Assembly: GCA_945872245.1 (NCBI GenBank)
Contig: CAMBZB010000009.1
Span: 1 to 64,000, forward strand
From: Flavobacterium psychrophilum
GTDB lineage: Bacteria > Bacteroidota > Bacteroidia > Flavobacteriales > Flavobacteriaceae
Reading direction: 5' to 3'
DNA: 64,000 bases
The notes under the pieces were generated by a model that was not told the origin of the DNA, did not search any database, and worked only from the letters and a program-made list of their open reading frames with translations. The stretch's first letter is position 1, and every line of letters starts with the position of its first letter. Shown here one piece after another: positions 1 to 8,804 of this stretch. A program made the position numbers and the translations under genes.

Positions 1-1643
1 ACAAAATCTTTGCCTGAAACATATTTTTTATCCACAAAAAACAAATCGAAAATCATCAATAATCCCACTAAAATAATCGCTGTATTTTGGGCTAATTTAT
101 TTTTGATAAACAACCAAAAAACTCCTGCCACAAGTAAAATAAAGAAACCTGAACGCAATAAATCGGCAGAGTAGAGTGTCATTCTATCAGCTTTAAGCGC
201 ATCCACAAAACTAGGACCATAACTTTCCCTGAAATAACTGTCGTTAGCTCCCGCAAAACTGAAACTACCTTTGAATAAAAACAAGGTCACAATAACTCCA
301 AAACCTACCGCGGCAGATTGCCACAAGACTTTGAATTGAGCTTCTTTTTCCAATTTAAAAAAGGATTGCAAACCCATAATAGCCAGAACCGGAAAGCACA
401 ATTCCAAGATAACCTGAATGGAAGAAACGGCTCTAAACTTGTTGTACATGGGAACAGTGTCAATGAAGAAATCCGTCAACATAGAGAAGTTTTTTCCCCA
501 AGACAGCATCAATGCAACTATGGCTCCGGAAAGAAACACGTATTTGATTTTTCGCTTATCGGCGAATAAAGCCAAAATACCCAAAAAGAAAACCACAATC
601 CCGATATAAGCCGGTGCGGCGACAATAGGCTGATCTCCCCAGTAGGTCGGCATTGCCGAAACAAAATCGGCAGCCTGTGCTTCAGGGACACCTTGCTCCA
701 TCATAAATTTATACATCTTGCTGTCTTTTCCCAGTGCTTCACTATTCGAACCTCCAAAAAGTCTAGGCGCAATTAAATTGAAACTTTCGGCTATCCCATA
801 ACTGTATTCTGTGATGTAATCATGAGTCAAGGCACTGTTGCCAACGCTTTTTGTACCATCGGCATTAAAAGTCAATTCGCTTTTTCCGCGTGTGCTAAAA
901 TCGGCATATTCGGCGGTGGCCAATAAGTTCGTGGCATTGGCGCCAATGGCAAAAATACCAGCTATTCCCAAAACTCCAAATGAAATTAAAAGCGATTTGT
1001 ATTCCTTCTCCTTTGCTGCCTGATAAACGAAATAACCCGAAAGAACCAACAAGAAAATCAACAAATAATAGGTCATTTGAAAGTGGTTTGCATTGATTTC
1101 CAAGGCAACGGCGAACATCGTCAGTAATCCTCCCCAAGTATATTTCTTTTGGAAAACCAATATAAAGCCGGCAATAACCAGCGGCATATACCCAATTGCG
1201 TGGGCTTTGGCGTTATGCCCGACACCCAGAATAATGATCAAATACGTAGAAAATCCGAAGGCCAGCGCCCCGAAAAAAGCTTTGAGAGGATCTATTTTTA
1301 AAACTAAAAGCAACCCATAAAAACCGAGGAAATACAAAAACAAATAGTCCGCAGGACGCGGCAAAAAACGGATAGCATCATCCATCATACCAATGTAATC
1401 ATGGGGATATTTAGCCCCTAATTGATACGTTGGCATTCCGCCAAAGGCTGAATTGGTCCAATACGGCTCTACATGTTCCGAAGCTCTGAAGTCATTTTGC
1501 TCCTTTGCCATTCCGGTATATTGCACAATATCCGATTGGAAGATTTGCTTTCCTTGCAAAACAGGGTAGAAATAAATAAGGGAAACGAGTATAAAACCAA
1601 TTAAGACCAGGGCATGTGGGTATAACTTTTGAAGTTGCTTCAT
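1..1643 (-). CDS. YfhO-like polytopic membrane protein, C-terminus cut by window edge
   Basis: The minus frame is open from an ATG at 1643 to the window start, giving about 547 residues with the C-terminus missing. The N-terminus begins MKQLQKLYPHALVLIGFI and runs into a membrane segment. Many further hydrophobic segments follow, separated by periplasmic loops. The segment NANHFQMTYY near residue 185 is typical of the long Bacteroidetes YfhO-like proteins. YfhO relatives are thought to act in cell-envelope glycan or lipid-linked sugar metabolism, but no function is shown here. No clean TAnnTTTG promoter is visible upstream, only AT-rich repeats. The family call is by recognition. Confidence 0.8.
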   Translation of the reverse strand, partial: MKQLQKLYPHALVLIGFILVSLIYFYPVLQGKQIFQSDIVQYTGMAKEQNDFRASEHVEPYWTNSAFGGMPTYQLGAKYPHDYIGMMDDAIRFLPRPADYLFLYFLGFYGLLLVLKIDPLKAFFGALAFGFSTYLIIILGVGHNAKAHAIGYMPLVIAGFILVFQKKYTWGGLLTMFAVALEINANHFQMTYYLLIFLLVLSGYFVYQAAKEKEYKSLLISFGVLGIAGIFAIGANATNLLATAEYADFSTRGKSELTFNADGTKSVGNSALTHDYITEYSYGIAESFNLIAPRLFGGSNSEALGKDSKMYKFMMEQGVPEAQAADFVSAMPTYWGDQPIVAAPAYIGIVVFFLGILALFADKRKIKYVFLSGAIVALMLSWGKNFSMLTDFFIDTVPMYNKFRAVSSIQVILELCFPVLAIMGLQSFFKLEKEAQFKVLWQSAAVGFGVIVTLFLFKGSFSFAGANDSYFRESYGPSFVDALKADRMTLYSADLLRSGFFILLVAGVFWLFIKNKLAQNTAIILVGLLMIFDLFFVDKKYVSGKDF

Positions 1644-1763
1644 TTTATAATTTTAGAATTCAGATTTTAGATTATTGAAAATAATCTTTCTTTATATTAA
1701 TTCCCTTTTTGAAAGTCCCTTCTTCGGAGGGGTTGGGGAGGATGGTTTTGTGTAAAAAGGTAT
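1644..1763. repeat. AT-rich palindromic spacer plus G-rich tract
   Basis: This spacer between two minus-strand genes contains TTTTAGAATTCAGATTTTAG, resembling motifs at 8862-8924, 31677-31694 and 40487-40510. It also holds the short palindrome AGATTATT-TTC-AATAATCT, followed by a G-rich run (GGAGGGGTTGGGGAGG at about 1727-1742). Neither has a coding explanation that I can see. Confidence 0.45.
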
Positions 1764-2045
1764 TTATTCTAATTCTTCATAGTCCACATAATCCCCTACT
1801 TTTTTGGTTTCACGAGGTTTCTTGGCATTGGGAGCATTATAAATAACCTCATCATCATTTGGCGTTTTTTTCCAAGAATTATCTTGGGAGTGTTGTTGCT
1901 GTTTTTGGAAGTTCTCCCCCGCTTTTTCCACCACTTTTTTAACCAACAATGGCAAAAACAATCGCGCCAAAAATTTAAAAATATAATAGAAAGCAAGAAA
2001 GTAAAATAATGCTTTTATAAAACCATTAAAAGAAGCCGTTTGCAT
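1764..2045 (-). CDS. DUF4834 family small membrane protein
   Basis: The predicted protein has 93 residues and starts MQTASFNGFIKALFYF. A hydrophobic stretch at about residues 8-33 is followed by a polar, low-complexity tail rich in Gln, Lys and Asp that ends VGDYVDYEELE. This layout matches the DUF4834 family of Bacteroidetes, whose function is unknown. The frame stays open upstream to 2159, but a TAATTTTG promoter element at 2063-2070 on this strand lies 17 bases before the 2045 ATG, so I chose the shorter start. It lies upstream of, and on the same strand as, the YfhO-like gene. Confidence 0.75.
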   Translation of the reverse strand: MQTASFNGFIKALFYFLAFYYIFKFLARLFLPLLVKKVVEKAGENFQKQQQHSQDNSWKKTPNDDEVIYNAPNAKKPRETKKVGDYVDYEELE

Positions 2046-2062
2046 AAACAAATAATTTTTGG

Positions 2063-2070
2063 CAAAATTA
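2063..2070 (-). promoter_or_regulatory. -7 promoter element of the DUF4834 gene
   Basis: The minus strand reads TAATTTTG, a full match to the Bacteroidetes -7 element TAnnTTTG. It fixes the translation start at 2045. The -33 TTG element is not clear. Confidence 0.5.
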
Positions 2071-2125
2071 ACAATTCCAACGTTCAAAATTAAAATATCA
2101 TTCTTAAATAAATAATAAAATATAG

Positions 2126-2133
2126 TACATTTG
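2126..2133 (+). promoter_or_regulatory. -7 promoter element of the outer-membrane protein gene
   Basis: TACATTTG matches the Bacteroidetes -7 consensus and ends 37 bases before the ATG at 2171. It probably drives the 2171 and 3127 genes together. Confidence 0.5.
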
Positions 2134-2170
2134 AAAAGCGTTTTTACTTTTTTAAGCAAACAAAAATAAT

Positions 2171-3106
2171 ATGTTCCAAATCAAAACCTTAGTTGCCGCA
2201 GCTTTTTTATGTATTTCAACTATTCATTATAGCCAACATACAGACCAAATTAATTCGAATAGACCCGGCGAAACGATGTCGGCTTTTGCTGTTGGCAAAT
2301 CCGTGATACAGTTAGAATCCGGATTGTATGGTATTAAAGAAAAGCATAGCATTGATAATTGGGATGCCAATGGATACGGACTAGATTTGACTGTAAGATG
2401 GGGGTTGTTTCTTGAAAGATTAGAACTGATAGCCGACTTACAATACCAATATAAAACATTTAATCCAACCATAATTTACCCCGATAAATCTGCACTAAAA
2501 CAAACGGTATTTGGCGCTAAATACCTGATTTATGACCCGTTCAAAAATTACGAAAAAAAAATAAATGTGTATAGTTGGAAAGCCAACCGTTCTTTTAATT
2601 GGCATCAAGTAATTCCTGCGGTGTCTGTATTTGCTGGAGCAAACCTTACATTCGCGAACAATCCCTATTATTTTTCTGAAAAAGGAGCTATTTCTCCAAA
2701 AGTTATGTTGATCACACAAAATCATTTGGGCGATGGAAGTTGGGTTTTTATAACCAATATTATTGGGGATTATATTGGAACCGATTATCCTAGCTATAAT
2801 TATGTACTGACATTAACAAAGGGATTCAATGACCATTGGTCTGGTTTTATAGAAAATCAAGGGATAAAAAGCGATTTTTATAGCGATGCGATTGTTCGTG
2901 GCGGGGCTGCTTATTTACTGACTAATGACATGCAAATTGATGCTTCCATTAGCGGCAGTTTAAAAACAACCCCTTCCCTTTTATATGGAGGAGTTGGATT
3001 TTCCTGGCGTTTTGATGCTGATTATAAGGAGGTTCGAATGGATATTGACTCTGGAGATTCGGAGAAAAAAGCCAAGAAAAGAGCCAAGAAAACCAAAAAA
3101 GGATAA
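2171..3106 (+). CDS. Outer-membrane beta-barrel protein, phenol_MetA_deg/transporter-like
   Basis: The predicted protein has 311 residues. An N-terminal signal peptide (cleavage probably after ..ISTIHYSQ) is followed by the motif NSNRPGETMSAFAVGKSVIQ and a series of alternating amphipathic strands. This is the pattern of the Bacteroidetes 'transporter' proteins related to the MetA-pathway phenol-degradation family (PF13557). The substrate is unknown, and the historical family name should not be taken as a function. The C-terminus is odd: a lysine-rich tail (KKAKKRAKKTKKG) follows the last strand. The next gene starts 20 bases downstream, so the two are probably one operon. Confidence 0.7.
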   Translation: MFQIKTLVAAAFLCISTIHYSQHTDQINSNRPGETMSAFAVGKSVIQLESGLYGIKEKHSIDNWDANGYGLDLTVRWGLFLERLELIADLQYQYKTFNPTIIYPDKSALKQTVFGAKYLIYDPFKNYEKKINVYSWKANRSFNWHQVIPAVSVFAGANLTFANNPYYFSEKGAISPKVMLITQNHLGDGSWVFITNIIGDYIGTDYPSYNYVLTLTKGFNDHWSGFIENQGIKSDFYSDAIVRGGAAYLLTNDMQIDASISGSLKTTPSLLYGGVGFSWRFDADYKEVRMDIDSGDSEKKAKKRAKKTKKG

Positions 3107-3126
3107 ACTTACAAGCCGCAGAAACA

Positions 3127-4245
3127 ATGATTACCATAAAAGAAGTACTCACCAAAAAAGAATTGACAGCATATATAAAATTCCCTTTTTCCTTATACAA
3201 AGGCAATGCATATTGGGTTCCACCCATTATTGCCGACGAACTGGAATCCTTTGACAAAACCAAAAACCCCGCTTTCGAGAATGCTGAAGCCTACTTTTAT
3301 TTGGCCTACAAAAAAAATCAAATTGTCGGAAGAATAGCCGCAATCATCAATTGGAGCGAAGTCGACGACCAACAAAAAAAGAAAGTTCGTTTTGGATGGT
3401 TCGACGTTATTGACGACATTGAAGTCACCAAAGCCCTATTGGAAAAAGTATATGAATTGGGTCGAAAAAACAATTTAGAACATGTTGAAGGTCCAATGGG
3501 ATTCTCCAATCTGGACAAAGTGGGCGTGCTTACCGAAGGTTTCGAAGAAATTGGCACGATGATTACCTGGTACAATTATCCTTATTATGCGAGTCATTTT
3601 GAGCGTTTGGGATATGTGACCGAGAAGGAATACCTCGAGAATAAATTCCCCTTCGAAAATGTAAAACTAGAATACTTTGACAAAGCCCAGGAATTAATCA
3701 AAAGACGCTACCAACTCAAATCCCTCAATTTTAAGAAAACCAAGGACGTCATGCCTTATGTGGACAAAATGTTCGATTTATTTAATGCTTCCTATGCCAA
3801 CTTATCCTCTTTCGTGGCGATTTCAGACATTCAAAAAGAATATTTCAAAAAAAAGTACATCAGCTTTATCAATCCCGAATACATCAAATTTGTGGAAGAC
3901 AAAGACCAAAATTTGGTGGCTTTTGCCATCGTAATGCCTAGTTTTTCGAAAGCGTTACAAAAAGCGAATGGAAAATTATTCCCTTTTGGATTCGTGCATT
4001 TAATAAACGCTCGAAATAATAGTAAAGACGTAACTTTTTATCTCATTGGCGTACATCCAGACTATCAAAACAAAGGAGTTCATGCCATTATTTTCAAAGA
4101 ATACCATACTACTTTTACCGAAAAAGGAATTCAAAATTGCATACGAACACCCGAATTGGCAGACAACCATGCTATACATTTGCTTTGGAAAAACTTCGAC
4201 CCAAAAATCATTTGCCGTCGAAAAACGTTTAGAAAAGAATTATAA
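3127..4245 (+). CDS. GNAT-like acetyltransferase family protein
   Basis: The predicted protein has 372 residues. The N-terminal part (YKGNAYWVPPI, then VGRIAAIIN) resembles a degenerate GNAT lobe. The C-terminal part holds a classical acetyl-CoA binding motif A (LIGVHPDYQNKGVHAIIF, about residues 301-318) followed by NHAIHLLWKNF, as in GNAT motif B. Homologues in Bacteroidetes are often labelled 'GTP cyclohydrolase', which the sequence does not support. The substrate is unknown. It is probably cotranscribed with the outer-membrane protein gene 20 bases upstream. Confidence 0.65.
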   Translation: MITIKEVLTKKELTAYIKFPFSLYKGNAYWVPPIIADELESFDKTKNPAFENAEAYFYLAYKKNQIVGRIAAIINWSEVDDQQKKKVRFGWFDVIDDIEVTKALLEKVYELGRKNNLEHVEGPMGFSNLDKVGVLTEGFEEIGTMITWYNYPYYASHFERLGYVTEKEYLENKFPFENVKLEYFDKAQELIKRRYQLKSLNFKKTKDVMPYVDKMFDLFNASYANLSSFVAISDIQKEYFKKKYISFINPEYIKFVEDKDQNLVAFAIVMPSFSKALQKANGKLFPFGFVHLINARNNSKDVTFYLIGVHPDYQNKGVHAIIFKEYHTTFTEKGIQNCIRTPELADNHAIHLLWKNFDPKIICRRKTFRKEL

Positions 4246-4594
4246 TAGCATTAACTCGTTCATTATTGCCTTTTAATTTGCCCTAAAAGAGTAATAATAA
4301 TTTATTGCTCCTCACACAAAATCATTAATGATTTTGAAAAAACTTGAAATCAAATCTTAAAAAAATTGAAAGCTATCGATATCAACGGCAGTAGATAAGA
4401 ATTAGAGGATGTTTCTGTTTCTTCAATCACAAAATTGAAAAAGGAATTAACCGAATCGGCATTGTCAAATTTGGTTTAAAAAAAATTTGAACAAAAAAAG
4501 CCTTCCAGTTAAGGTCAGCCTTTGTTGATTAAAATACTATTGTATGCTTTCGCCATCCCCGGTTTTACGGTTGCGATTCGCCTCTGAACTAATG
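4246..4594. other. 349-bp convergent intergenic gap, no intact gene
   Basis: The gap lies between the GNAT-like gene and the DUF4252 gene. It is AT-rich and holds only the broken frame described at 4328-4479. I see no strong terminator, RNA gene or mobile-element end. Confidence 0.5.
4328..4479 (+). pseudogene. Possible decayed small ORF
   Basis: An ATG at 4328 opens MILKKLEIKS and then stops. After a one-base shift at the A-tract near 4358, a second frame reads KKLKAIDINGSR, a stop, then ELEDVSVSSITKLKKEL and a final stop at 4479. Joined, it would be a peptide of about 50 residues broken by one frameshift and one nonsense codon. The codon use looks protein-like, but I recognise no family. 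It could also be chance in AT-rich sequence. Confidence 0.22.
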
Positions 4595-5125
4595 TTATTT
4601 TTTGCCTTTGGTAGCTTTCTTCAAGTCATCGCCACCGGGAATCCTCATTTTGTCCGTGAGGACGGCAATTTCACTCAGGTCAAAATCCCCCGTCAAGAAC
4701 ATCAATACGGTTTCTTTTTCCTTGCCTCCCCCTTCGATAAACATCAATAGCTCTTTGATTTTAGCGTCCGTCGTTCCCGATTTGACCACTATTTTAATGT
4801 TTTTGCCTTCCTCATTTACCCGCATCAATTCTTCGAGCCCGCCGGTTTTAATGTATTTTTCGGCAGCGGTTTTCATGTCGGTTGTTGCCCTGACACTCGT
4901 GGTAGTAAACACTTTCAGGTTGTCGAGTTTGCGAATTAAATTGAGGTATTGCATAGTTTCTTTGTCCGAGGAATCCATTTTTACCTTACTCATCAGGTCA
5001 AACATTTTTTTGTTGACTATAACCGAGGTGATATCGTCTTGCCCTTCGAATTGATCGAAAGCCGCTTGGGCGAAAAAGGCATTGGAGACGAATGCCAATA
5101 CTACCGTTAATATAAATTTTCTCAT
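4595..5125 (-). CDS. DUF4252 domain-containing secreted protein
   Basis: The predicted protein has 176 residues. A cleavable signal peptide (MRKFILTVVLAFVSNAFFAQ) precedes a domain with the features of DUF4252: FDQFEGQDDITSVIVNKKMF, VFTTTSVRATTDMK, and a C-terminal segment VLMFLTGDFDLSEIAVL. The family is common in Bacteroidetes, predicted to be periplasmic or surface-exposed, and of unknown function. In some relatives it sits beside an ECF sigma factor. No such gene is adjacent here. Confidence 0.8.
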   Translation of the reverse strand: MRKFILTVVLAFVSNAFFAQAAFDQFEGQDDITSVIVNKKMFDLMSKVKMDSSDKETMQYLNLIRKLDNLKVFTTTSVRATTDMKTAAEKYIKTGGLEELMRVNEEGKNIKIVVKSGTTDAKIKELLMFIEGGGKEKETVLMFLTGDFDLSEIAVLTDKMRIPGGDDLKKATKGKK

Positions 5126-5263
5126 TGTTGTTGCTTTTTTATGGCTATTGAATCTGAATTGACTTTTTTAATAAATCAAAACTAACTTATTTTTATTACA
5201 AAGGGTATAAAATAAAACTAAAGTTACTAATTTTACAAGAGCTAAATTACAAAGCCCCCTCGA

Positions 5264-6715
5264 ATGAAATCAAAATTACATTTTATAATCCTACTGCTTT
5301 TAGGCGTTTTCACGTTCCAAAGTTGTGAAGACCAAGACGATGTGACGGCACCGGCCAACTTGGACGTTCAAGATTTTATATGGAAGGGGCTCAATTTGTA
5401 CTATTTGTGGCAAGCCGATGTGCCCAATTTATCGGATGACCGATTTGCAAACCAACAAGAATTAAATACTTTTTTGGCCGGCTATCCTGTTCCTGAAGAT
5501 TTATTCGACGCCCTGAGAGTCGACAAAAGCATCGATAGATTCAGCTGGATCGTTGATGATTATTTAGAACTGGAAGGCGCACTTCAAGGAACCACCAAAA
5601 ATAATGGAGTCGAATTTGGTTTAAGTTATAAGTCACCCGGTTCCACAGAAATAATCGGTTGGGTACGCTATATCATTCCAAATTCGGATGCGTCAACCAA
5701 AGATATCCATCGCGGCGAATTGTTTTATGGAGTGAATGGAACCCCACTTACCAGTAACAATTATCAAGGCTTATTATTTAGCTCAGCCACTAATTACACT
5801 TTAAATATGGCCAATTATGATGGCGGAGCATTTACACCAAACGAAAAAAATATTGCACTGATAAAAACAGTTTTGGACGAAAATCCCATTTTAATCAATA
5901 AAGTAATACCATCAGGCTCCCATAAAATAGGATACCTCTTATATAATGGATTTTATTCCAATTACGATTCGCGGCTAAACGACGCCTTTGGCACCCTTAA
6001 ATCGCAAGGCATTACCGATTTAGTATTGGATTTGCGTTACAATTCCGGCGGTTCTGTTCTCACTGCCACCCGATTGGCCAGTATGATAACGGGCTCGTTT
6101 ACGGGACAGGTTTTTGCCAAACAACAATGGAATGCCAAAATTGAATCCTATTATGACACCAATAATCCAGACCAATTAAAAAACTTCTTCACTGACAAAA
6201 TAGGAACTACAGCCATCAACAGCGTAGGCATGACTAAGATTTATATTCTGACTTCAAAAAGCACAGCCTCGGCAAGTGAATTGGTGATTAACGGATTGAA
6301 ACCGTATATAGATGTTGTCCAAATAGGCGATGTCACCACAGGAAAAAATGTAGGTTCTGTTACTTTATACGATTCCCCTACTTTTAGCTCTTCTAACAGA
6401 AATCCAAACCATCGGTATGCCATGCAACCCATTGTGCTGAAAATTGTAAACGCAGCTGGTTTTGGAGATTATTATAATGGTCTAAATCCCGATTATGCAC
6501 TGAAAGAATCCTTAAGCAATTTAGGTGTTCTTGGCAACGAATCCGAGCCTTTATTAAGCACCGCTATTGGCCAAATTACGGGAATAAGCCGCATGATGAA
6601 ACAAAGTCCCGCAAAAGAATTCGAGCTTTTTAAAGACTCAAAATCAAGGAATGAACTGCAAAATCAAATGTATCTTGACAAAGCGCCCGAAGGCTTGTTG
6701 AAAGCTTTAGAATAA
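5264..6715 (+). CDS. S41 family (tail-specific type) peptidase lipoprotein
   Basis: The predicted protein has 483 residues. The signal peptide ends in a lipobox with Cys21 (GVFTFQSC), so it is probably anchored in the outer membrane or periplasm. An N-terminal helical region with DFIWKGLNLYYLW, usual in Bacteroidetes S41 lipoproteins, precedes a PDZ-like segment (about residues 105-185). The peptidase domain contains DLVLDLRYNSGGS, the nucleophile region KSTASASELV, and a TTGKNVGS segment carrying the general-base Lys. All catalytic segments look intact. It is flanked by a convergent terminator and is probably monocistronic. Confidence 0.85.
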   Translation: MKSKLHFIILLLLGVFTFQSCEDQDDVTAPANLDVQDFIWKGLNLYYLWQADVPNLSDDRFANQQELNTFLAGYPVPEDLFDALRVDKSIDRFSWIVDDYLELEGALQGTTKNNGVEFGLSYKSPGSTEIIGWVRYIIPNSDASTKDIHRGELFYGVNGTPLTSNNYQGLLFSSATNYTLNMANYDGGAFTPNEKNIALIKTVLDENPILINKVIPSGSHKIGYLLYNGFYSNYDSRLNDAFGTLKSQGITDLVLDLRYNSGGSVLTATRLASMITGSFTGQVFAKQQWNAKIESYYDTNNPDQLKNFFTDKIGTTAINSVGMTKIYILTSKSTASASELVINGLKPYIDVVQIGDVTTGKNVGSVTLYDSPTFSSSNRNPNHRYAMQPIVLKIVNAAGFGDYYNGLNPDYALKESLSNLGVLGNESEPLLSTAIGQITGISRMMKQSPAKEFELFKDSKSRNELQNQMYLDKAPEGLLKALE

Positions 6716-6721
6716 AAAAAA

Positions 6722-6753
6722 AGGCTTTCACTGTAGCAATGAAAGCCTCTTTT
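6722..6753. terminator. Intrinsic terminator between the S41 peptidase and btuB
   Basis: The stem AGGCTTTCA / TGAAAGCCT has a 9-base loop. It is followed by CTTTT on the plus side and preceded by an A-run that gives U's on the minus strand, so it can serve both convergent genes. Confidence 0.75.
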
Positions 6754-6773
6754 CAATTGTATTAAAATACCAA

Positions 6774-8714
6774 CTACAAACTGATGTTCAATCCCAATTT
6801 GAAGTTTCTACCCAGCGAACTATAGCCAGTGTTTTCGACAAAGTCAACGTTCAAAATATTGGTTACCGCCCCAAAAACAGACAATCTGTTTTTCACTACT
6901 TCATAACGTAAAGTGGCATTCACCAATTGATACGAACCTAAAACCACGGTTTGTGTCGTGTATGAATTTCCATCATAGAAGGCGTCATTTCTGCTGCCTA
7001 CATATTGATAATTTATATTAAAAAAAGCGTTGTTTTTTAGTTGTAAATCCAACGATGAATTTATTTTGTGTTTCGGAATTAATCGATCTAATGCTTCATC
7101 AACTTGTGTAAACGTATAATTGGAATTCCACTTGATGTTTTTGCTAAAACTAAAACTGATTTCAGTTTCGATCCCCTTGGCTTTATTTGTTCCGTCGATG
7201 TTGATGTACTTATAATCAGAAGAAAAACCGATGAAATTAGATTGCTCCCGATAAAATACCACCGCATTCCACAACAGTTTATCATTGAACAATCGGGTTT
7301 CAAAACCAGCTTCGACAGTACTGTTGTTTTCGGGTGTTAAGGTATTATTTCCATATTCAGAATACAGTTGGTACAAACTTGGAGTTACAAAAGCAGTGCT
7401 GTAAGAAGCCAAAATCTTCAATGGAATGAATTTAAAATCAAAAGAAGGATTCAAGTTATAGACCATTTGGTTGCCATACTCGCTGTGAACATTCAAACGC
7501 GCCCCAGCATTAAGATTCAGACCGAAGTCTGAAGAAAAAACACCCGTTACATAGGGATCAATCATATTGAATTTAGTGCTTTCTTTTGCGATTTTTCCAT
7601 AAGGCGTGGCACTGCTCATGTCGAAAAACTGGTATTGGGCTCCCGTTACCATAAACAAAGATTTAGAAATCTCATATTTATTATACCCGTCAACATTCAC
7701 GCTTCTAGAATCGTATTTTGAAAGACCGACGGTATTGGAATAACTGTCCAATTCATTATAAGTACGGGTGATTGTATTGAAACTGGAATTCAGGATAAAT
7801 TCGCCTTTTGCGTATTTGTATTTTGGTAAAAAACCAAAACGAAATTGTTCCGATTTAGAATGATTCTGGCTCACATCGTTGGTTCCTGTATTGTCAAAAC
7901 CACCGTCATAATCATTGTTGATTTTATCGAAATTACCAAAGAAATCCGTGGTTAATTTATCTGTCACTTTATATCCCAACTTGGCCATATAATTGATTCT
8001 CGAAAAACGGTCTTCTTCATATTTAATGCTTTCATTTGACGGAGCAATTTGTGACATTCCAGTAGTTTCCGTACTGTTCAACGAAGCAAAATAACTGACT
8101 TTATTCACGTTTCCGTTTACCGAAAATCCTTGATTATTATCCTCAATACTGGTCTTTGAGGTAAATGCCGTGTTATTGGTTCCAGCATTAAAATAAGCGT
8201 TTCCCTGAAGGGATTTCTTTCCTGATTTCTTCAAAGTGATGTTAATTACTCCAGTGACAGCGCCAGTTCCGTACAAAGTACTAGCAGCGCCTTTCATAAT
8301 TTCGATGCTTTCCACTTGATTTGCAGGAAGTAAACGCAAATCAAATTCAAAATTGATTCCCGAAGCATCGGTAACAGGGATTCCATCAATGAGAATGAGT
8401 ACCTGATTGTTTTTTCCGCCTCGAATGTAATAGCCCAAATTTTTACCGGCGACACTTTGGCTACCGTTAATTTCGACACCCACAACCGAATTCAGGACAG
8501 CAGCAATGCTTTGCCCTTCTCTTTTTTTCAGGTCTTCCAGAGTGATTTTGGTAATTATTTTACCTGATTTCTCTTTGGCCAAAGCAAATTTAGAATCAGA
8601 GATTACGACTTCATCCAATTCAGTTTTGGATGCAATACTGTCTTTTTGTTGCGCAAAAACACAGTTGGTCATCAGCACGAATAACGCACTGATGCGAACG
8701 ATTTTGTTGTTCAT
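6774..8714 (-). CDS. btuB: TonB-dependent vitamin B12 (cobalamin) receptor, BtuB-type
   Basis: The predicted protein has 646 residues. A signal peptide (..VFAQ) and a TonB-box-like segment (LDEVVISDSKF, about residues 33-43) precede a plug domain (about 50-160, with YYIRGGKNNQVLILIDGIPV) and a 22-stranded-type barrel ending in an aromatic C-terminus (NFKLGLNISL). It is an outer-membrane importer powered by TonB/ExbBD. Cobalamin specificity is inferred from the cobalamin riboswitch in its leader and from the divergent btuFCD-type operon, not from the barrel itself. It is predicted to be repressed when B12 is abundant. Confidence 0.87.
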   Translation of the reverse strand: MNNKIVRISALFVLMTNCVFAQQKDSIASKTELDEVVISDSKFALAKEKSGKIITKITLEDLKKREGQSIAAVLNSVVGVEINGSQSVAGKNLGYYIRGGKNNQVLILIDGIPVTDASGINFEFDLRLLPANQVESIEIMKGAASTLYGTGAVTGVINITLKKSGKKSLQGNAYFNAGTNNTAFTSKTSIEDNNQGFSVNGNVNKVSYFASLNSTETTGMSQIAPSNESIKYEEDRFSRINYMAKLGYKVTDKLTTDFFGNFDKINNDYDGGFDNTGTNDVSQNHSKSEQFRFGFLPKYKYAKGEFILNSSFNTITRTYNELDSYSNTVGLSKYDSRSVNVDGYNKYEISKSLFMVTGAQYQFFDMSSATPYGKIAKESTKFNMIDPYVTGVFSSDFGLNLNAGARLNVHSEYGNQMVYNLNPSFDFKFIPLKILASYSTAFVTPSLYQLYSEYGNNTLTPENNSTVEAGFETRLFNDKLLWNAVVFYREQSNFIGFSSDYKYINIDGTNKAKGIETEISFSFSKNIKWNSNYTFTQVDEALDRLIPKHKINSSLDLQLKNNAFFNINYQYVGSRNDAFYDGNSYTTQTVVLGSYQLVNATLRYEVVKNRLSVFGAVTNILNVDFVENTGYSSLGRNFKLGLNISL

Positions 8715-8804
8715 TTTAATAAAACATTTTTAATAATAAAAATGGGAGAAAAGCATAGAATGACCCATACCCAAACCTTTTTTCCCGAAAGTTTGATACT
8801 CGAT

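Noticed and set aside
2949-3263. 104-residue minus frame across the 3106-3127 junction
   Set aside because: It overlaps two supported plus-strand genes. The hydrophobic Trp/Phe stretch is the reverse of the lysine-rich tail.
3127-4245. GTP cyclohydrolase label for this gene
   Set aside because: No GTP cyclohydrolase motif is visible; the C-terminus has the GNAT acetyl-CoA pattern instead.
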